36,937 nucleotides of DNA from Caulobacterales bacterium (lineage in GTDB: Bacteria; Pseudomonadota; Alphaproteobacteria; Caulobacterales; Caulobacteraceae): NCBI GenBank assembly GCA_016234625.1, contig JACRBD010000309.1, positions 1-36,937 of the forward strand. Reading direction: 5' to 3'. Below the pieces are notes generated by a model. The model saw only the letters and a list, made by a program, of their open reading frames with translations. It was not told the origin of the DNA and did no database searches. Of this stretch, positions 9,445 through 20,547 are shown one piece after another. The position numbers and the translations under genes are program-made. Within the stretch, counting starts at the first letter, position 1. Each line of letters begins with the position of its first letter.

Positions 9445-10530
9445 ATGACCGAGCCGACCATCGCCGCAAGCGTCGACCAGATCGACGCCGCCTGGATGAC
9501 CGCCGCCCTGCGATCATCCGGCGCCCTGCCTACGGGCGAGGTGACGGCCCTGACGGTGACGCCAGTCGGCAATGGCCTCGTCGGCGACAGCTTCCGCCTG
9601 GCGTTGACCTATGAGGACGCTCCCGCCTCCGCCCCGACCAGCGTGGTCGGCAAGTTCGCCGCCGCCGATCCGGCCAGCCGGGCCTCGGGCGCGGCGTTCA
9701 ACCTCTATGGCCGGGAGGTCGGCTTCTATCGCGAGCTGGCCTCGACGGTGGGGATCATCACGCCGAAGACCCATTTCGCCCGCATCGATCCGGCGACCTC
9801 GGCCTTCACCCTGATCTTCGAGGACTTCGGCCCGGCCCGCCCGGGCGACCAGCTGGCCGGCTGTTCGCTGGCCGACGCCGAGACGGCTATGCTGGAAGCC
9901 GCCGCCCTGCACGGCCCGCGCTGGACCGACGCGTCCCTGCGCGACATCGACTGGCTGGCCGGCGGGGCGGACATGTATCCGGCGATTGTCGCCGCCCTGC
10001 CCGGCATCATCGCCGGCTTCCGCGAGCGCTACGACGGCGTGCTGGAGGCCGACCACATGGCGGTGGTCGAACGCCTGCTGGAGGTCATGCCGCTGTTCCA
10101 GGGCGCGTCTGAGGGGCCGTTCACCCTCCAGCACGGCGACTTCCGGCTGGACAACATCCTGTTCGACATCCAGGGCGGCGCGCGCCGGATGGGGACGCTG
10201 GACTGGCAGACCCTGGCCATCGGGCCCGGCCTGACCGACGTGACGTACTTCCTCAGCGCCGGCGTGTCACCGGAACTGCGTCGCGCGCACGAGCGCGATC
10301 TGGTCGGCCTCTATCACGAGGAGCTGAAGCGGCTGGGCGTTCGCGACTACAGCGCCGACCAGTGCTGGACCGACTACCGCCGCATGGGGGTGCACGGGGT
10401 GTTCATGGGCGTCTTCTCGGCCATGGTGGTGGAGCGCACGGAGCGCGGCGACGCCCTGTTCCTGACCATGACCCGCGGCGCCTGCGCCCAGGCCCTTGAT
10501 CTGGACACCTTCGACCTCTGGACCGCCTAG
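9445..10530 (+). CDS. Aminoglycoside phosphotransferase/ecdysteroid-kinase-like family protein
   Basis: Kinase-like motifs '[45 protein letters not shown]' (HGDxxxxN...DW). Confidence 0.82.
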   Translation: MTEPTIAASVDQIDAAWMTAALRSSGALPTGEVTALTVTPVGNGLVGDSFRLALTYEDAPASAPTSVVGKFAAADPASRASGAAFNLYGREVGFYRELASTVGIITPKTHFARIDPATSAFTLIFEDFGPARPGDQLAGCSLADAETAMLEAAALHGPRWTDASLRDIDWLAGGADMYPAIVAALPGIIAGFRERYDGVLEADHMAVVERLLEVMPLFQGASEGPFTLQHGDFRLDNILFDIQGGARRMGTLDWQTLAIGPGLTDVTYFLSAGVSPELRRAHERDLVGLYHEELKRLGVRDYSADQCWTDYRRMGVHGVFMGVFSAMVVERTERGDALFLTMTRGACAQALDLDTFDLWTA

Positions 10531-10536
10531 GGCTCC

Positions 10537-10983
10537 CTAGACCTTCGCCCCCGGCGCGGGTTGATCGGAGCGACGGTTTACCGGTTTGAAGATGCCGGTG
10601 GCCCGCATGACGTCCCGGGTCCCGGTCCGGATGCGGCCCTCGACGAACACCAGGTCCTTCGTCTTGCGAATGACCACGCCGTCGCCATAGACCCAGTCGC
10701 CGGCCCGGGCCATCGACAGGAAGTCCAGGGACAGATGCACCGTCACCGAGGCCCCGCCGGTCTCGCGGCCAACCGCGTTGGCCAGGACGCCGTCCATGAA
10801 GGTCGACAGCATCCCCCCGTGGACGATGCCCAGGCTGTTGCAGTGGCGTTTGAGCACGAAAAAGGCGTGCTCGACCCCGCCGCCGCCGACCCGGTGAAAC
10901 ATCGGGCCATTATGACTGGTGAAGGGCCCGCGGGCGCTGGGCTGGAAGCCCTCCGGCGGGGCGGGAACGGTCTCTCCGCTCAC
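10537..10983 (-). CDS. PaaI-family (hotdog-fold) thioesterase
   Basis: GTG start VSGETVPAPPEGFQPS...NSLGIVHGGMLSTFMDGVLANAVGRETGGASVTVHLSLDFL; hotdog HGG motif. GTGA overlap with the upstream DUF192 gene. Confidence 0.85.
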   Translation of the reverse strand: MSGETVPAPPEGFQPSARGPFTSHNGPMFHRVGGGGVEHAFFVLKRHCNSLGIVHGGMLSTFMDGVLANAVGRETGGASVTVHLSLDFLSMARAGDWVYGDGVVIRKTKDLVFVEGRIRTGTRDVMRATGIFKPVNRRSDQPAPGAKV

Positions 10984-11492
10984 CGGGCGAACATCTTGTG
11001 ATGCACCTGGTCGCCGATCTCGATGCCCAGCTCGGCCGCGCGGCCGCCGGCGATTTCCAGCACGCCCAGGGCCGCGCCGTGCGAGGGGACCGGCGTTTCG
11101 TCGAACGGTTTGGTCATGGCGGCGATCGAGATGATCCGGCCGTTCGCGCCGATGTAGATGATGTCCAGCGGGATGTAGGTGTTGCGCATCCAGAAGGCCC
11201 GCTCGGCCGGGACGGTCCACTCGAACAGCATGCCGGCGTCGGGCGCTAGGCTGGTGCGGTACATCAGGCCTTGCTGGCGTTCCGGCTCGTCGTCGGCGAT
11301 CTCGACCTTGAAGCTCACCGGCCCCCTGGAGGTGTCGATGGTCAGGCTTTCCAGGATGACCGGCGCAGCCGCGGCCGGCGGCGGAGTCGGCGCGGGCCCC
11401 TCGGCGCGGCAGGCGCCGGCGACCAGCAGGGGCGCGGCCAGAACCGCGGCCAGGACGAAGGTCCGGCCGCCGCGACGCGGGATCGATGTCAC
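10980..11492 (-). CDS. DUF192 family exported protein
   Basis: Signal-like N-terminus plus 'VEIADDEPERQQGLMYRTSLAPDAGMLFEWTVPAERAFWMRNTYIPLDIIYIGANGRI' typical of DUF192. Confidence 0.9.
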   Translation of the reverse strand: MTSIPRRGGRTFVLAAVLAAPLLVAGACRAEGPAPTPPPAAAAPVILESLTIDTSRGPVSFKVEIADDEPERQQGLMYRTSLAPDAGMLFEWTVPAERAFWMRNTYIPLDIIYIGANGRIISIAAMTKPFDETPVPSHGAALGVLEIAGGRAAELGIEIGDQVHHKMFAR

Positions 11493-11516
11493 AAGGCTAC
11501 TCCAGGAGCGTCGGCG

Positions 11517-12143
11517 TCAGGACGCCGCGATTTCGGCCACGACCAGACCCTTGGGCCCTTCGGCGAAGCGCACCATGACGCCGTCTCCGGGCTGCAGGTC
11601 ATCCAGACCGCTGCGGCGCAGGGTCTCGATGTGGACGAAGATATCGCCGGGCTCGGCGTCGCGCACCACGAAACCATAGCCCTTGGTGCGGTTGAACCAT
11701 TTGACCGTGCAATGCTCCAGCGGTCCGTCGGCGCGCGGTGCGGGGCCGCGGCGCGGGGCGTCGCGCTGGCCGCCGAAGCGGTCGCCGCCGCCGAAGCGGT
11801 CGCGCTCCTTGCGGAAGCCGCCGTCGTGGCTGTCGAACCGCCTCTGCGGCCGCTCCCCCGGCGGCGGCGCGGCGGACTCGTCGAGATCGACAATGTCGGA
11901 AACCTGCCAGCCCTTGGTGCGGCGCACGACGTCGCAGACGATGACAGAGCCTTCGAGCGCCGACTCGCGGCCAGCGTTGCGCAGTGAAGTGATGTGCAGC
12001 AGCACATCCTTCAGGCCGGTCTGACCGGGATCGTCGGGCACGATGAACCCGTACCCCTTCCCGGCGTCGAACCATTTCACACGGCCATTGATCCGCACGG
12101 ATTCTTCGTGCGGCTCCTGCGCCTCGAAATCGTAACCAGACAT
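11517..12143 (-). CDS. Two-domain cold-shock protein (tandem CSDs)
   Basis: Two CSDs: '[21 protein letters not shown]' and '[20 protein letters not shown]', joined by an Arg/Gly/Phe-rich linker. Resembles the double-CSD Csp proteins known from Caulobacter. Confidence 0.92.
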   Translation of the reverse strand: MSGYDFEAQEPHEESVRINGRVKWFDAGKGYGFIVPDDPGQTGLKDVLLHITSLRNAGRESALEGSVIVCDVVRRTKGWQVSDIVDLDESAAPPPGERPQRRFDSHDGGFRKERDRFGGGDRFGGQRDAPRRGPAPRADGPLEHCTVKWFNRTKGYGFVVRDAEPGDIFVHIETLRRSGLDDLQPGDGVMVRFAEGPKGLVVAEIAAS

Positions 12144-12307
12144 TCCGCCCCTCTGCCCCGCCCTAAAGTCCTTTCCGGACGGGGAACCAACTATAACACT
12201 GTTCTCGCAGGAGGAGAGCCGTCAATGCTCGAATTCGCGCAGACGATGACTCGGGCCGAAGCCGCGACGATTGGTCGCAATACGGAGAGAAATTTCACTC
12301 GCGGCGG

Positions 12308-12382
12308 TGGTACGCCCTAGGGGAGTCGAACCCCTCTTACCAGATTGAAAATCTGGGGTCCTAACCGATAGACGAAGGGCGC
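12308..12382 (-). tRNA. tRNA-Glu (anticodon TTC), CCA encoded
   Basis: Reverse complement GCGCCCTTCGTCTATCGGTTAGGACCCCAGATTTTCAATCTGGTAAGAGGGGTTCGACTCCCCTAGGGCGTACCA; cloverleaf. Confidence 0.95.
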
Positions 12383-12484
12383 CCGGTCGCGAGGAAGCGG
12401 CTGTATATTCGCGACTCCGGGCAGGCGCAAGCCCCCAGCCGCCCAGATTCCGCGCGGCCGGCCCTCAGGCGGCGGATGGCGGAA

Positions 12485-14287
12485 TCAAAGCACCATCCGG
12501 GGGTCGGCGGCATCCTCGATCTCCAGTTCCACGCTCTGGCGGCCCTGCCAGTCGTCGGGCTTCAATCGGCCGACGAAGTGCATCGCCCCGCCCCCGGCCA
12601 TGATCCGCTCGCCCATGGCCGTTTCACCGGCCCGCCAGGCCACCGCCTTCAGCTTTCCGCCGGAGGAGTCGATCAGGGTGCAGCGCACATGGCCGCCTTT
12701 GAGCATCATCGGCCGCTCGATCCGGGCGTCGGCCACGGCGAAGGTCGGCTCGGGGTTGCCGGGGCCGAACGGCGCCAGCCGCTGGAACTCGCCGTAGAGG
12801 CCGCGGGTCGCGCCGCCGGGGCTGACCAGGGCGTCGATCTCGATGGCGTCCAGACCCGCGGCCTCGACCATTTCTCCGGCCAGCCGCTCGCAGAGGAAGG
12901 CGCGCAGGTCAGGGATCGCCGAGGGGCGGATGGTCAGGCCGGCGGCCATGGCGTGGCCGCCCCCGGCCAGCAGCAGGCCCTCATCAAACGCCGCCTGCAC
13001 CGCCCGTCCTAGGTTCACCCCCGGCTGGGAACGGCCCGAGCCCTTGCCGGTGTCGGACGGCCGGTCGACGCCGATGACCACCACCGGCTTGCGGTAGCGT
13101 TCGCGCAGGCGGGCGGCGGCGATGCCGACCACGCCCGGGTGCCAGCCATCGCCGGCCACGACGATGGCCGGTGCGTCCGGATCGAAGTTGCTGTCGCGCT
13201 CAATGGCCAGGACGGCTTCGTCGATGACGCCCTTCTCGACGTCCTTGCGGGAGGCGTTGAGGGCGTCGAGCTGTTCGGCCAAGTCACGCGCCTCCTCCGG
13301 ATCGTCGGTGGACAGCAGGCGCGCGCCCAGGTCCGAGCGACCGATCCGGCCACCGGCGTTGATCCGGGGGCCCAGGATGAAGCCGGCGTGGAAGGTGGTT
13401 GCCGGCCCTTGCGCCTTGGCCACGTCCAGCAGCGCCTTGAGACCCGGGTTGGCCCATGCCGACATGGTCTTCAGGCCCTGGGCGGCGATCGCCCGGTTGA
13501 AGCCGGTCAGGCTGGTGACGTCGCAGACCGCGCCCATGGCGGCCAGATCCAGCCACTGGCGGATGTCGGGCTCGGGCCGGTCCTGGAACAGGCCCCGGCG
13601 GCGCGCTTCGCGATTGAGGGCGGCCAGCAGGACGAAGGTCACCCCGGCGGCGGCAAGATGCCCCTGCCCCGACGAATCGTCCGGCCGGTTAGGATTGACC
13701 AGGGCCGCGGCCGGCGGTGGTTCGCCGCGCATCAGGTGGTGGTCGATGACCACGATATCGAGGCCGATGTCTCGCGCCGCGATCAGTGCGTCGTGGGCCG
13801 CCGCGCCGCAATCGACGGTGACCACCAGGTGGGCCCCCTGCTCCTGGAGGTGGCGGAAGGCGGCGGGACTGGGGCCATAGCCCTCGATGATCCGGTCAGG
13901 GACATAGATGGCCAGCTCGCGGCCCATGGCGCGGAACCAGCGCACCAGCTGGGCGGCGCTGGAGGCTCCGTCGACGTCGTAGTCGGCGAACACCGCGGTT
14001 GGCCGGCCGGTCTCGACCGCGTCCACCAGGATCGAGGCGGCCAGGTCCATGTCGGCGAAGGTCGAGGGGTCGGGGAACTGGGCCTTGAGGGTCGGCGACA
14101 GATAGTCGGCCGCGCCCTCCGCCGCGACACCGCGCGAGGCCAGGGCGCGGGCCAGCGGCTCGCTCAGGCCATGACGCAGCTGGTGATCACGGACCAGCGC
14201 GGCGTCAGCCGGACGCCAGCGCCATGCGCGACCCGACAGGGAGCGGTGGGTGCCGAGAAAACCGACCTCGCCCGCGCCGTCGGCCAT
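12485..14287 (-). CDS. recJ: Single-stranded-DNA-specific exonuclease RecJ
   Basis: 'AVFADYDVDGASSAAQLVRW', 'VIDHHLMRGEPPPAAALVNPN', 'GHAMAAGLTIR' DHH/DHHA1 motifs; start MADGAGEVGFLGTHRSLSGRAW. Confidence 0.93.
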   Translation of the reverse strand: MADGAGEVGFLGTHRSLSGRAWRWRPADAALVRDHQLRHGLSEPLARALASRGVAAEGAADYLSPTLKAQFPDPSTFADMDLAASILVDAVETGRPTAVFADYDVDGASSAAQLVRWFRAMGRELAIYVPDRIIEGYGPSPAAFRHLQEQGAHLVVTVDCGAAAHDALIAARDIGLDIVVIDHHLMRGEPPPAAALVNPNRPDDSSGQGHLAAAGVTFVLLAALNREARRRGLFQDRPEPDIRQWLDLAAMGAVCDVTSLTGFNRAIAAQGLKTMSAWANPGLKALLDVAKAQGPATTFHAGFILGPRINAGGRIGRSDLGARLLSTDDPEEARDLAEQLDALNASRKDVEKGVIDEAVLAIERDSNFDPDAPAIVVAGDGWHPGVVGIAAARLRERYRKPVVVIGVDRPSDTGKGSGRSQPGVNLGRAVQAAFDEGLLLAGGGHAMAAGLTIRPSAIPDLRAFLCERLAGEMVEAAGLDAIEIDALVSPGGATRGLYGEFQRLAPFGPGNPEPTFAVADARIERPMMLKGGHVRCTLIDSSGGKLKAVAWRAGETAMGERIMAGGGAMHFVGRLKPDDWQGRQSVELEIEDAADPRMVL

Positions 14288-14289
14288 GA

Positions 14290-15243
<954 letters not shown>

Positions 15244-15300
15244 GAATGTCAGTCTCCCGGCCTCTTCCAGAGGCTCTGGTCCGCCATAGTCGGAGGATTC

Positions 15301-16590
15301 TCAGATGCGCGCGATGCGCAACAGCCGCGGACGCTCTAGCACGGCCGGCAGTTTTTCGATGCGGTTTATCGCGTCAGTCAGGACGGACTCGGCGATCGCG
15401 TGGGTAGTCAGCACGATCGGCACCCCGCCGGCGTCCTCGACGGGCTTCTGCAGGAAGCTGTCGATGGAGACTCCGCATTCGGCCAGGGTCTCGGACACGG
15501 CGGCGATGACCCCGGGCTGGTCCTTCACGAGCAGGCGCAGGTAGGCCTTGCCGACGCGACGGGTGGGCGCCACCGCGACGAACGGCTTGAGGCTCGCGGC
15601 CGGGGCCTGGAACACTGGCCGGCGGGCCAGGGTCATGACGTCGGCGATGTCGGCGGCTACGGCGGCGGCGGTGGGACCCGAGCCGGCCCCCGGTCCCTGG
15701 ATGAATATCCGGCCGATCCGGGTGCCCTCGATGAACAGGGCGTTGAGCGCCCCGCGGGTTTCGGCCAGGGGATGACCCTGGGCCACCAGCGAGGGGTGCA
15801 CCCGCACCGCCACCCCGTCGGCCGTGCGATCGGCCGAGGCGATCAGCCGGATGCGATAGCCGAGGTCCTTGGCCAGGCGGATATCCAGCAGGTCGACCTG
15901 GTCGATGCCCTCGATCTCGGCGGCGGCGAAGTTGGGCGCGCAGCCGAAGGCCAGAGCGGCCAGAATGGTCACCTTGTGCGCCGCGTCGAAGCCGCCCACG
16001 TCCATGGTCGGGTCGGCCTCGGCATAGCCCATGCGCTGGGCTTCGCTGAGCACCTCGGCGAAGGGGGCGCCGCGTTGTTCCATCTCGCTGAGGATGAAGT
16101 TGCAAGTGCCGTTCAGGATGCCGGCGACCCCGATCACGTCGTCGCCGACCATGGCCTCGCGCAACATCTTGACGGCGGGCGTGCCGCCCATGACGGCGGC
16201 CTCGAACAGCAGGGGCACGCCGGCCGCCTCGGCCAGCAGGGCCAGCTCGGCGCCGTGCTCGGCGATCAGGGCCTTGTTGGCGGTGACCACCGGCTTGCCG
16301 GCCTTCAGCGCCGCCTCGACCGCCGCCTTGGCCGGGCCGTCGGAGCCGCCGACCAGCTCGACGAAGATGTCGATGTCCGGCGAGGTGGCCAGGGCCACCG
16401 GATCGTCGAACCAGGCCAGGCCGGAGATGTCGATGCTGCGGGGCCGCGAGCGCGAGCGCGCCGTCACCCCGGTGATCGCCGCCCTGCCCCCGGCCGGGGC
16501 GAAGTCCGGCCGTTCGGCGAGGAACTGCAGCAGGCCGCCGCCCACGGTGCCCAGGCCAGCGACTCCGATACGCCAGGTGCGCGGGCTCAT
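15301..16590 (-). CDS. hom: Homoserine dehydrogenase
   Basis: MSPRTWRIGVAGLGTVGGGLLQFLAERPDF...VVTANKALIAEHGAELALLAEAAGVPLLFEAAVMGGTPAVKMLRE; C-terminal ACT region. Confidence 0.94.
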   Translation of the reverse strand: MSPRTWRIGVAGLGTVGGGLLQFLAERPDFAPAGGRAAITGVTARSRSRPRSIDISGLAWFDDPVALATSPDIDIFVELVGGSDGPAKAAVEAALKAGKPVVTANKALIAEHGAELALLAEAAGVPLLFEAAVMGGTPAVKMLREAMVGDDVIGVAGILNGTCNFILSEMEQRGAPFAEVLSEAQRMGYAEADPTMDVGGFDAAHKVTILAALAFGCAPNFAAAEIEGIDQVDLLDIRLAKDLGYRIRLIASADRTADGVAVRVHPSLVAQGHPLAETRGALNALFIEGTRIGRIFIQGPGAGSGPTAAAVAADIADVMTLARRPVFQAPAASLKPFVAVAPTRRVGKAYLRLLVKDQPGVIAAVSETLAECGVSIDSFLQKPVEDAGGVPIVLTTHAIAESVLTDAINRIEKLPAVLERPRLLRIARI

Positions 16591-16603
16591 ACCTTTTCTC
16601 CGC

Positions 16604-16703
16604 TCATCCCGGCGAATGCCGGGACCCAGATCCAAACTGGGTGTTCAGGGCAGGATTCGAAAGCCGGCGCTCGCAACTGGGTCCCGGCATTCGCCGGGAT
16701 GAC
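16604..16703. repeat. Intergenic inverted-repeat element, family A copy 2, with nested palindromes
   Basis: Arm TCATCCCGGCGAATGCCGGGACCCAG (16604-16629) recurs as its exact reverse complement CTGGGTCCCGGCATTCGCCGGGATGA ending at 16702; each arm itself contains CCCGGCGAATGCCGGG. Confidence 0.9.
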
Positions 16704-16723
16704 CGGATTTTGGGGATCGGTGC

Positions 16724-17944
16724 TCATTGCGCCGCCACCGAGTTGTGGGCCTTGCCCAGGATGCGGTCGGAGTCTGCGAGGAACTTCTTCACGTTGCGGG
16801 CGGCCTGGCGGATGCGGTGTTCGTTCTCGACCAGGCCGATGCGCACATAGCCCTCGCCGTATTCGCCGAAGCCGGAGCCCGGGGCCACGGCGACCCCGGC
16901 CTCTTCCACCAGCAGGCGGGAGACCTGCATCGAGCCGATGTCCTTGTACTGTTCAGGGATCCGGGCCCAGGCGAACATCGAGGCCGGCGGCGCGGGAATA
17001 TCCCAGCCGGCGCGCTTCATGCTGCTGACCAGGGTGTCGCGGCGGCCCTTGTAGATACCGCGGATCTCTTCGACGCAGTCCTGCGGACCGTTCAGGGCGG
17101 CGGCGGCGGCCACCTGGATGGGCAGGAAGGCGCCGTAGTCGAGATAGGACTTCACCCTGGCCAGGGCCGCGCACATGCGCGCGTTGCCGACCACCATGCC
17201 TACGCGCCAGCCGGCCATGGCGTAGGTCTTCGACAGGCTGTTGACCTCGACGGCGATGTCCCGGGCGCCCTCGACCTGCAGGATCGACGGCGGCGGATTG
17301 TCATCGAAATAGATCTCCGAATAGGCCACGTCGGAAATGACCAGCATGTCGTGCTTCTTGGCCAGCTGGACGGCGTCCCTGTAGAAATCCAGATCGACCC
17401 ACTGGGCCGTCGGGTTGGACGGATAGCTGAGGATCAGGATGCTGGGCGGCGGGGCGGAGTGGCGCACGGCCCGGCCGATGCCCGACAGATACTCCTCCGG
17501 CGACAGGGCCGGCACGTGGCGGATCACGCCGCCGGCCATGATGAAGCCGAAGGCGTGGATCGGATAGGCGGGGTTGGGGCAGATGATCACGTCGCCCGGC
17601 GCGGTCAGGGCGTTGGCCAGGTTGGCGAAGCCCTCCTTCGAGCCGAGGGTGGCGACCACCTCGGTGTCGGGGTTCAGCTTCACGCCGTAGCGGCGATCGT
17701 AATAGCCGGCCATGGCGCGGCGCAGGCCGATGACGCCCTTGGACGCCGAGTAGCGGCCGGCCTTGGGATCGCGGGCCGTTTCGATCAGCTTGTCGACGAT
17801 GTGCTTGGGGGTCGGCATGTCCGGATTGCCCATGCCGAAGTCGATGATGTCCGTACCTTCGGCCCGAAGCTTGGCCTTGATGCGGTTCACTTCCTCGAAG
17901 ACGTAGGGCGGCAGACGCCGGATACGGTGGAACTCGTTGCTCAT
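16724..17944 (-). CDS. Class I/II aminotransferase (LL-diaminopimelate/alanine aminotransferase-like)
   Basis: MSNEFHRIRRLPPYVFEEVNRIKAKLRAEGTDIIDFGMGNPDMPTP...SLSKTYAMAGWRVGMVVGN; PLP-Lys motif. Confidence 0.88.
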   Translation of the reverse strand: MSNEFHRIRRLPPYVFEEVNRIKAKLRAEGTDIIDFGMGNPDMPTPKHIVDKLIETARDPKAGRYSASKGVIGLRRAMAGYYDRRYGVKLNPDTEVVATLGSKEGFANLANALTAPGDVIICPNPAYPIHAFGFIMAGGVIRHVPALSPEEYLSGIGRAVRHSAPPPSILILSYPSNPTAQWVDLDFYRDAVQLAKKHDMLVISDVAYSEIYFDDNPPPSILQVEGARDIAVEVNSLSKTYAMAGWRVGMVVGNARMCAALARVKSYLDYGAFLPIQVAAAAALNGPQDCVEEIRGIYKGRRDTLVSSMKRAGWDIPAPPASMFAWARIPEQYKDIGSMQVSRLLVEEAGVAVAPGSGFGEYGEGYVRIGLVENEHRIRQAARNVKKFLADSDRILGKAHNSVAAQ

Positions 17945-18061
17945 TTACGGGCTCTCTGCGCCGTTCGGGGCGCGCTGGGAGCGGAGGTCGCGCATGGATA
18001 GCCCCCGGAGGGCGCATTACCAAGCAGGTTCAGGGAATTTCTTGCCTCCGCCGCGCCGGAC

Positions 18062-18523
18062 TCACCTCGGCGACGGAGGCGGGGTAGCTCGCTTGCGCAG
18101 GGCGCGGGCATAGGCCTCCGACTCGGCCATCTCGGCGTCGGTCGGGGCGTGCAGGCCCAGGGGGTTGGCCTCGGCGCGGGCGTTGGCCTCGAAGGCCTCG
18201 GTGGCGGTCAGGCTCCAGGTGTCGGCGGCGGCGGCGCGGCTGGCGTAGAGGCCCTCGGCTTCCTGGTCCTCGATGGCCGCGCGCCACTGGGCGGAGTTGC
18301 GCACGTCATCGGGAATCGGTGGGATGCCGGCGAAGGTCGGCCAGGGGCCGGGATGCTTCAGCGCCTCATTGACCTGGGCGGCGGCGGGCGAGCGGGGATC
18401 GACCTGGGCATTGGCGCCCGGCTCCAGTTTCGGCAGGTCGGCGCAGGCCGTCAGACTGCTCGCCGCGCCCGCCAGGAGCGCCAGCCGCATCGTCCGCCAG
18501 AAAGTTCGCGCATCGCCGTTCAT
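18062..18523 (-). CDS. Hypothetical lipoprotein
   Basis: N-terminus MNGDARTFWRTMRLALLAGAASSLTACADLPKLEPGANAQ with lipobox LTAC; no further domain recognised. Confidence 0.65.
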   Translation of the reverse strand: MNGDARTFWRTMRLALLAGAASSLTACADLPKLEPGANAQVDPRSPAAAQVNEALKHPGPWPTFAGIPPIPDDVRNSAQWRAAIEDQEAEGLYASRAAAADTWSLTATEAFEANARAEANPLGLHAPTDAEMAESEAYARALRKRATPPPSPR

Positions 18524-18599
18524 CTTGGGTCCGGTCTTATGCCATGATCAGCGCCAACGAAAGGGCGCGAGACGCCCACCGCTCGGGAGAGACGCGATC

Positions 18600-20540
18600 A
18601 TGGCGGGCAACAGCGGCAAAACCACGACCCGCAAGGCGGCGCCGAAACCCGCCGCCGCCAGGAAACCCGCCGCGAAGAAACCCGCCGCCGCCGAGGCCCC
18701 TCGCGCCGCGCCGCCGCCGCCGCCAGACTACGCGGCCACGCCCGACCCGGCCGCCTTCCTGTCCTCCGAACAGCGCCAGGCGATGGAGAAGCTGTCAGCC
18801 AACCTCGCCCGGGCCGCCGTCACCGCCCAGGGCGCCATCGCCGAGGCCGCCTTGCGCCAGGCCGACAGTCCCGCCGCCCTCAGCCCCGACCCCTTCCATG
18901 TGGCGCCGGCCCTGACCGATGTGATGGGCCGCCTCGCCGCCCAGCCCGACCGGCTGCTGCGGGCCCAGGCCGACCTGTTCTCGCGCTACCTCGACCTGTG
19001 GCAGACCACCACCCGCCGGATGGGCGGCGAGCAGGTCGAGCCGGTGATCGAGGCGCCCAAGGGCGACAAGCGGTTCAACGATCCCGAATGGGGCGCCCAT
19101 CCCGTCTATGACGTGATGAAGCAGTCCTACCTGTTGACCAGCGGCTGGCTGAACAGCCTGGTGGCCGAGGTCGAGGGCGTCGATCCGCTGGAAAAGCGTC
19201 GCGTCGAGTTCTTCATCAAGATGCTCACCGACGCCATCTCGCCATCCAACTTCCTGCTGTCCAACCCGGCGGCGCTGAAGGAAGCCATGAGCAGCGGCGG
19301 CGAGAGCCTGGTGCGCGGCATGGACAACTTCGCCGCCGACCTCGAACGCGGCGGCGGCCAGCTGCACATCAGCCAGACCGACATGGAGCAGTTCAAGGTC
19401 GGCGAGAACGTCGCCACCGCCCCGGGCAAGGTGGTCTATCAGAACGACATTCTGCAGCTGCTGCAGTACCAGCCGACCACCGAACAGGTGCGCGAGATCC
19501 CGCTGCTGCTGTTCACCCCGTGGATCAACAAGTTCTACATCACCGACCTGCGGCCCGATAACAGCCTGATCCGCTGGCTGACCGGCCAGGGCTTCACGGT
19601 CTTCGTCACCAGCTGGGTCAATCCGGACGAGACGCTCGCGGCCAAGACCTTCGAGAACTATCTGGTCGAGGGCATCTACGACGCCACCAGCCAGGTGATG
19701 AAGCAGTGCGGGACCGACAGGGTGAACACCGTCGGGTATTGCATCGGCGGCACCCTGCTCTCCTGCGCCCTCGCCCACATGGCGGCGACGGGCGACAAGC
19801 GGATCCAGTCGGCGACCTTCTTCGCCGCCCAGCAGGACTTCGAGGAGGCCGGCGACCTGAAGCTGTTCGTCGATGACGCCTGGCTCAAGTCGATCGAGGA
19901 GACCATGGACCAGTCGGGCGGCTTCCTGCCCGGCAAGTCGATGGCCGACACCTTCAATTCGCTGCGCGGCAACGACCTGATCTGGTCGTTCTTCGTCAAC
20001 AACTACCTGATGGGCAAGGAGCCGAAACCCTTCGACCTGCTGTTCTGGAACAGCGACCAGACGCGCATGCCCAAGGCGCTGCACCTGTTCTATCTGCGCA
20101 ACTTCTACAAGGACAACGCCCTGGCGAAGGGGCGGCTGACCCTGGCCGGAGAGACGCTGGACCTGGGCAAGGTCCAGACCCCGATCTACGTCCAGTCCTC
20201 ACGCGACGACCACATCGCGCCGTTCAAGAGCATCTATCGCGGGGCGAAGCTGTTCGGCGGGCCGGTCAAGTTCACCATGGCCGGCAGCGGCCACATCGCC
20301 GGGGTGATCAACCATCCGGACGCCAGGAAGTACCAGCACTGGACCAACGACGCCCTCCCCGCCACCGTCGCCGAATGGCAGGCCGGGGCCGTCGAGCATC
20401 CCGGCAGCTGGTGGCCGCACTGGGCGGCATGGCTCAACGAGCGGTCCGGCGACTCTGTGCCGGCGAGAGACCCGTCGAAGGGCCCGCTCGGCAAGCCGCT
20501 GGAGGATGCGCCGGGGAGCTTCGTGAAGGTGCGGAGCTAA
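18600..20540 (+). CDS. phaC: Class I poly(3-hydroxyalkanoate) synthase
   Basis: 'VNTVGYCIGGTLLSCALAH' lipase-like box with catalytic Cys; 'PLLLFTPWINKFYITDLRPDNSLIRWLTGQGFTVFVTSWVNPD'; Lys/Ala/Pro-rich N-terminal extension. Confidence 0.94.
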   Translation: MAGNSGKTTTRKAAPKPAAARKPAAKKPAAAEAPRAAPPPPPDYAATPDPAAFLSSEQRQAMEKLSANLARAAVTAQGAIAEAALRQADSPAALSPDPFHVAPALTDVMGRLAAQPDRLLRAQADLFSRYLDLWQTTTRRMGGEQVEPVIEAPKGDKRFNDPEWGAHPVYDVMKQSYLLTSGWLNSLVAEVEGVDPLEKRRVEFFIKMLTDAISPSNFLLSNPAALKEAMSSGGESLVRGMDNFAADLERGGGQLHISQTDMEQFKVGENVATAPGKVVYQNDILQLLQYQPTTEQVREIPLLLFTPWINKFYITDLRPDNSLIRWLTGQGFTVFVTSWVNPDETLAAKTFENYLVEGIYDATSQVMKQCGTDRVNTVGYCIGGTLLSCALAHMAATGDKRIQSATFFAAQQDFEEAGDLKLFVDDAWLKSIEETMDQSGGFLPGKSMADTFNSLRGNDLIWSFFVNNYLMGKEPKPFDLLFWNSDQTRMPKALHLFYLRNFYKDNALAKGRLTLAGETLDLGKVQTPIYVQSSRDDHIAPFKSIYRGAKLFGGPVKFTMAGSGHIAGVINHPDARKYQHWTNDALPATVAEWQAGAVEHPGSWWPHWAAWLNERSGDSVPARDPSKGPLGKPLEDAPGSFVKVRS

Positions 20541-20547
20541 CCCTCAC

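Noticed and set aside
15400-17028. 542-aa + strand ORF over hom
   Set aside because: Antisense to a clear homoserine dehydrogenase; GC-driven open frame with no recognisable domain.
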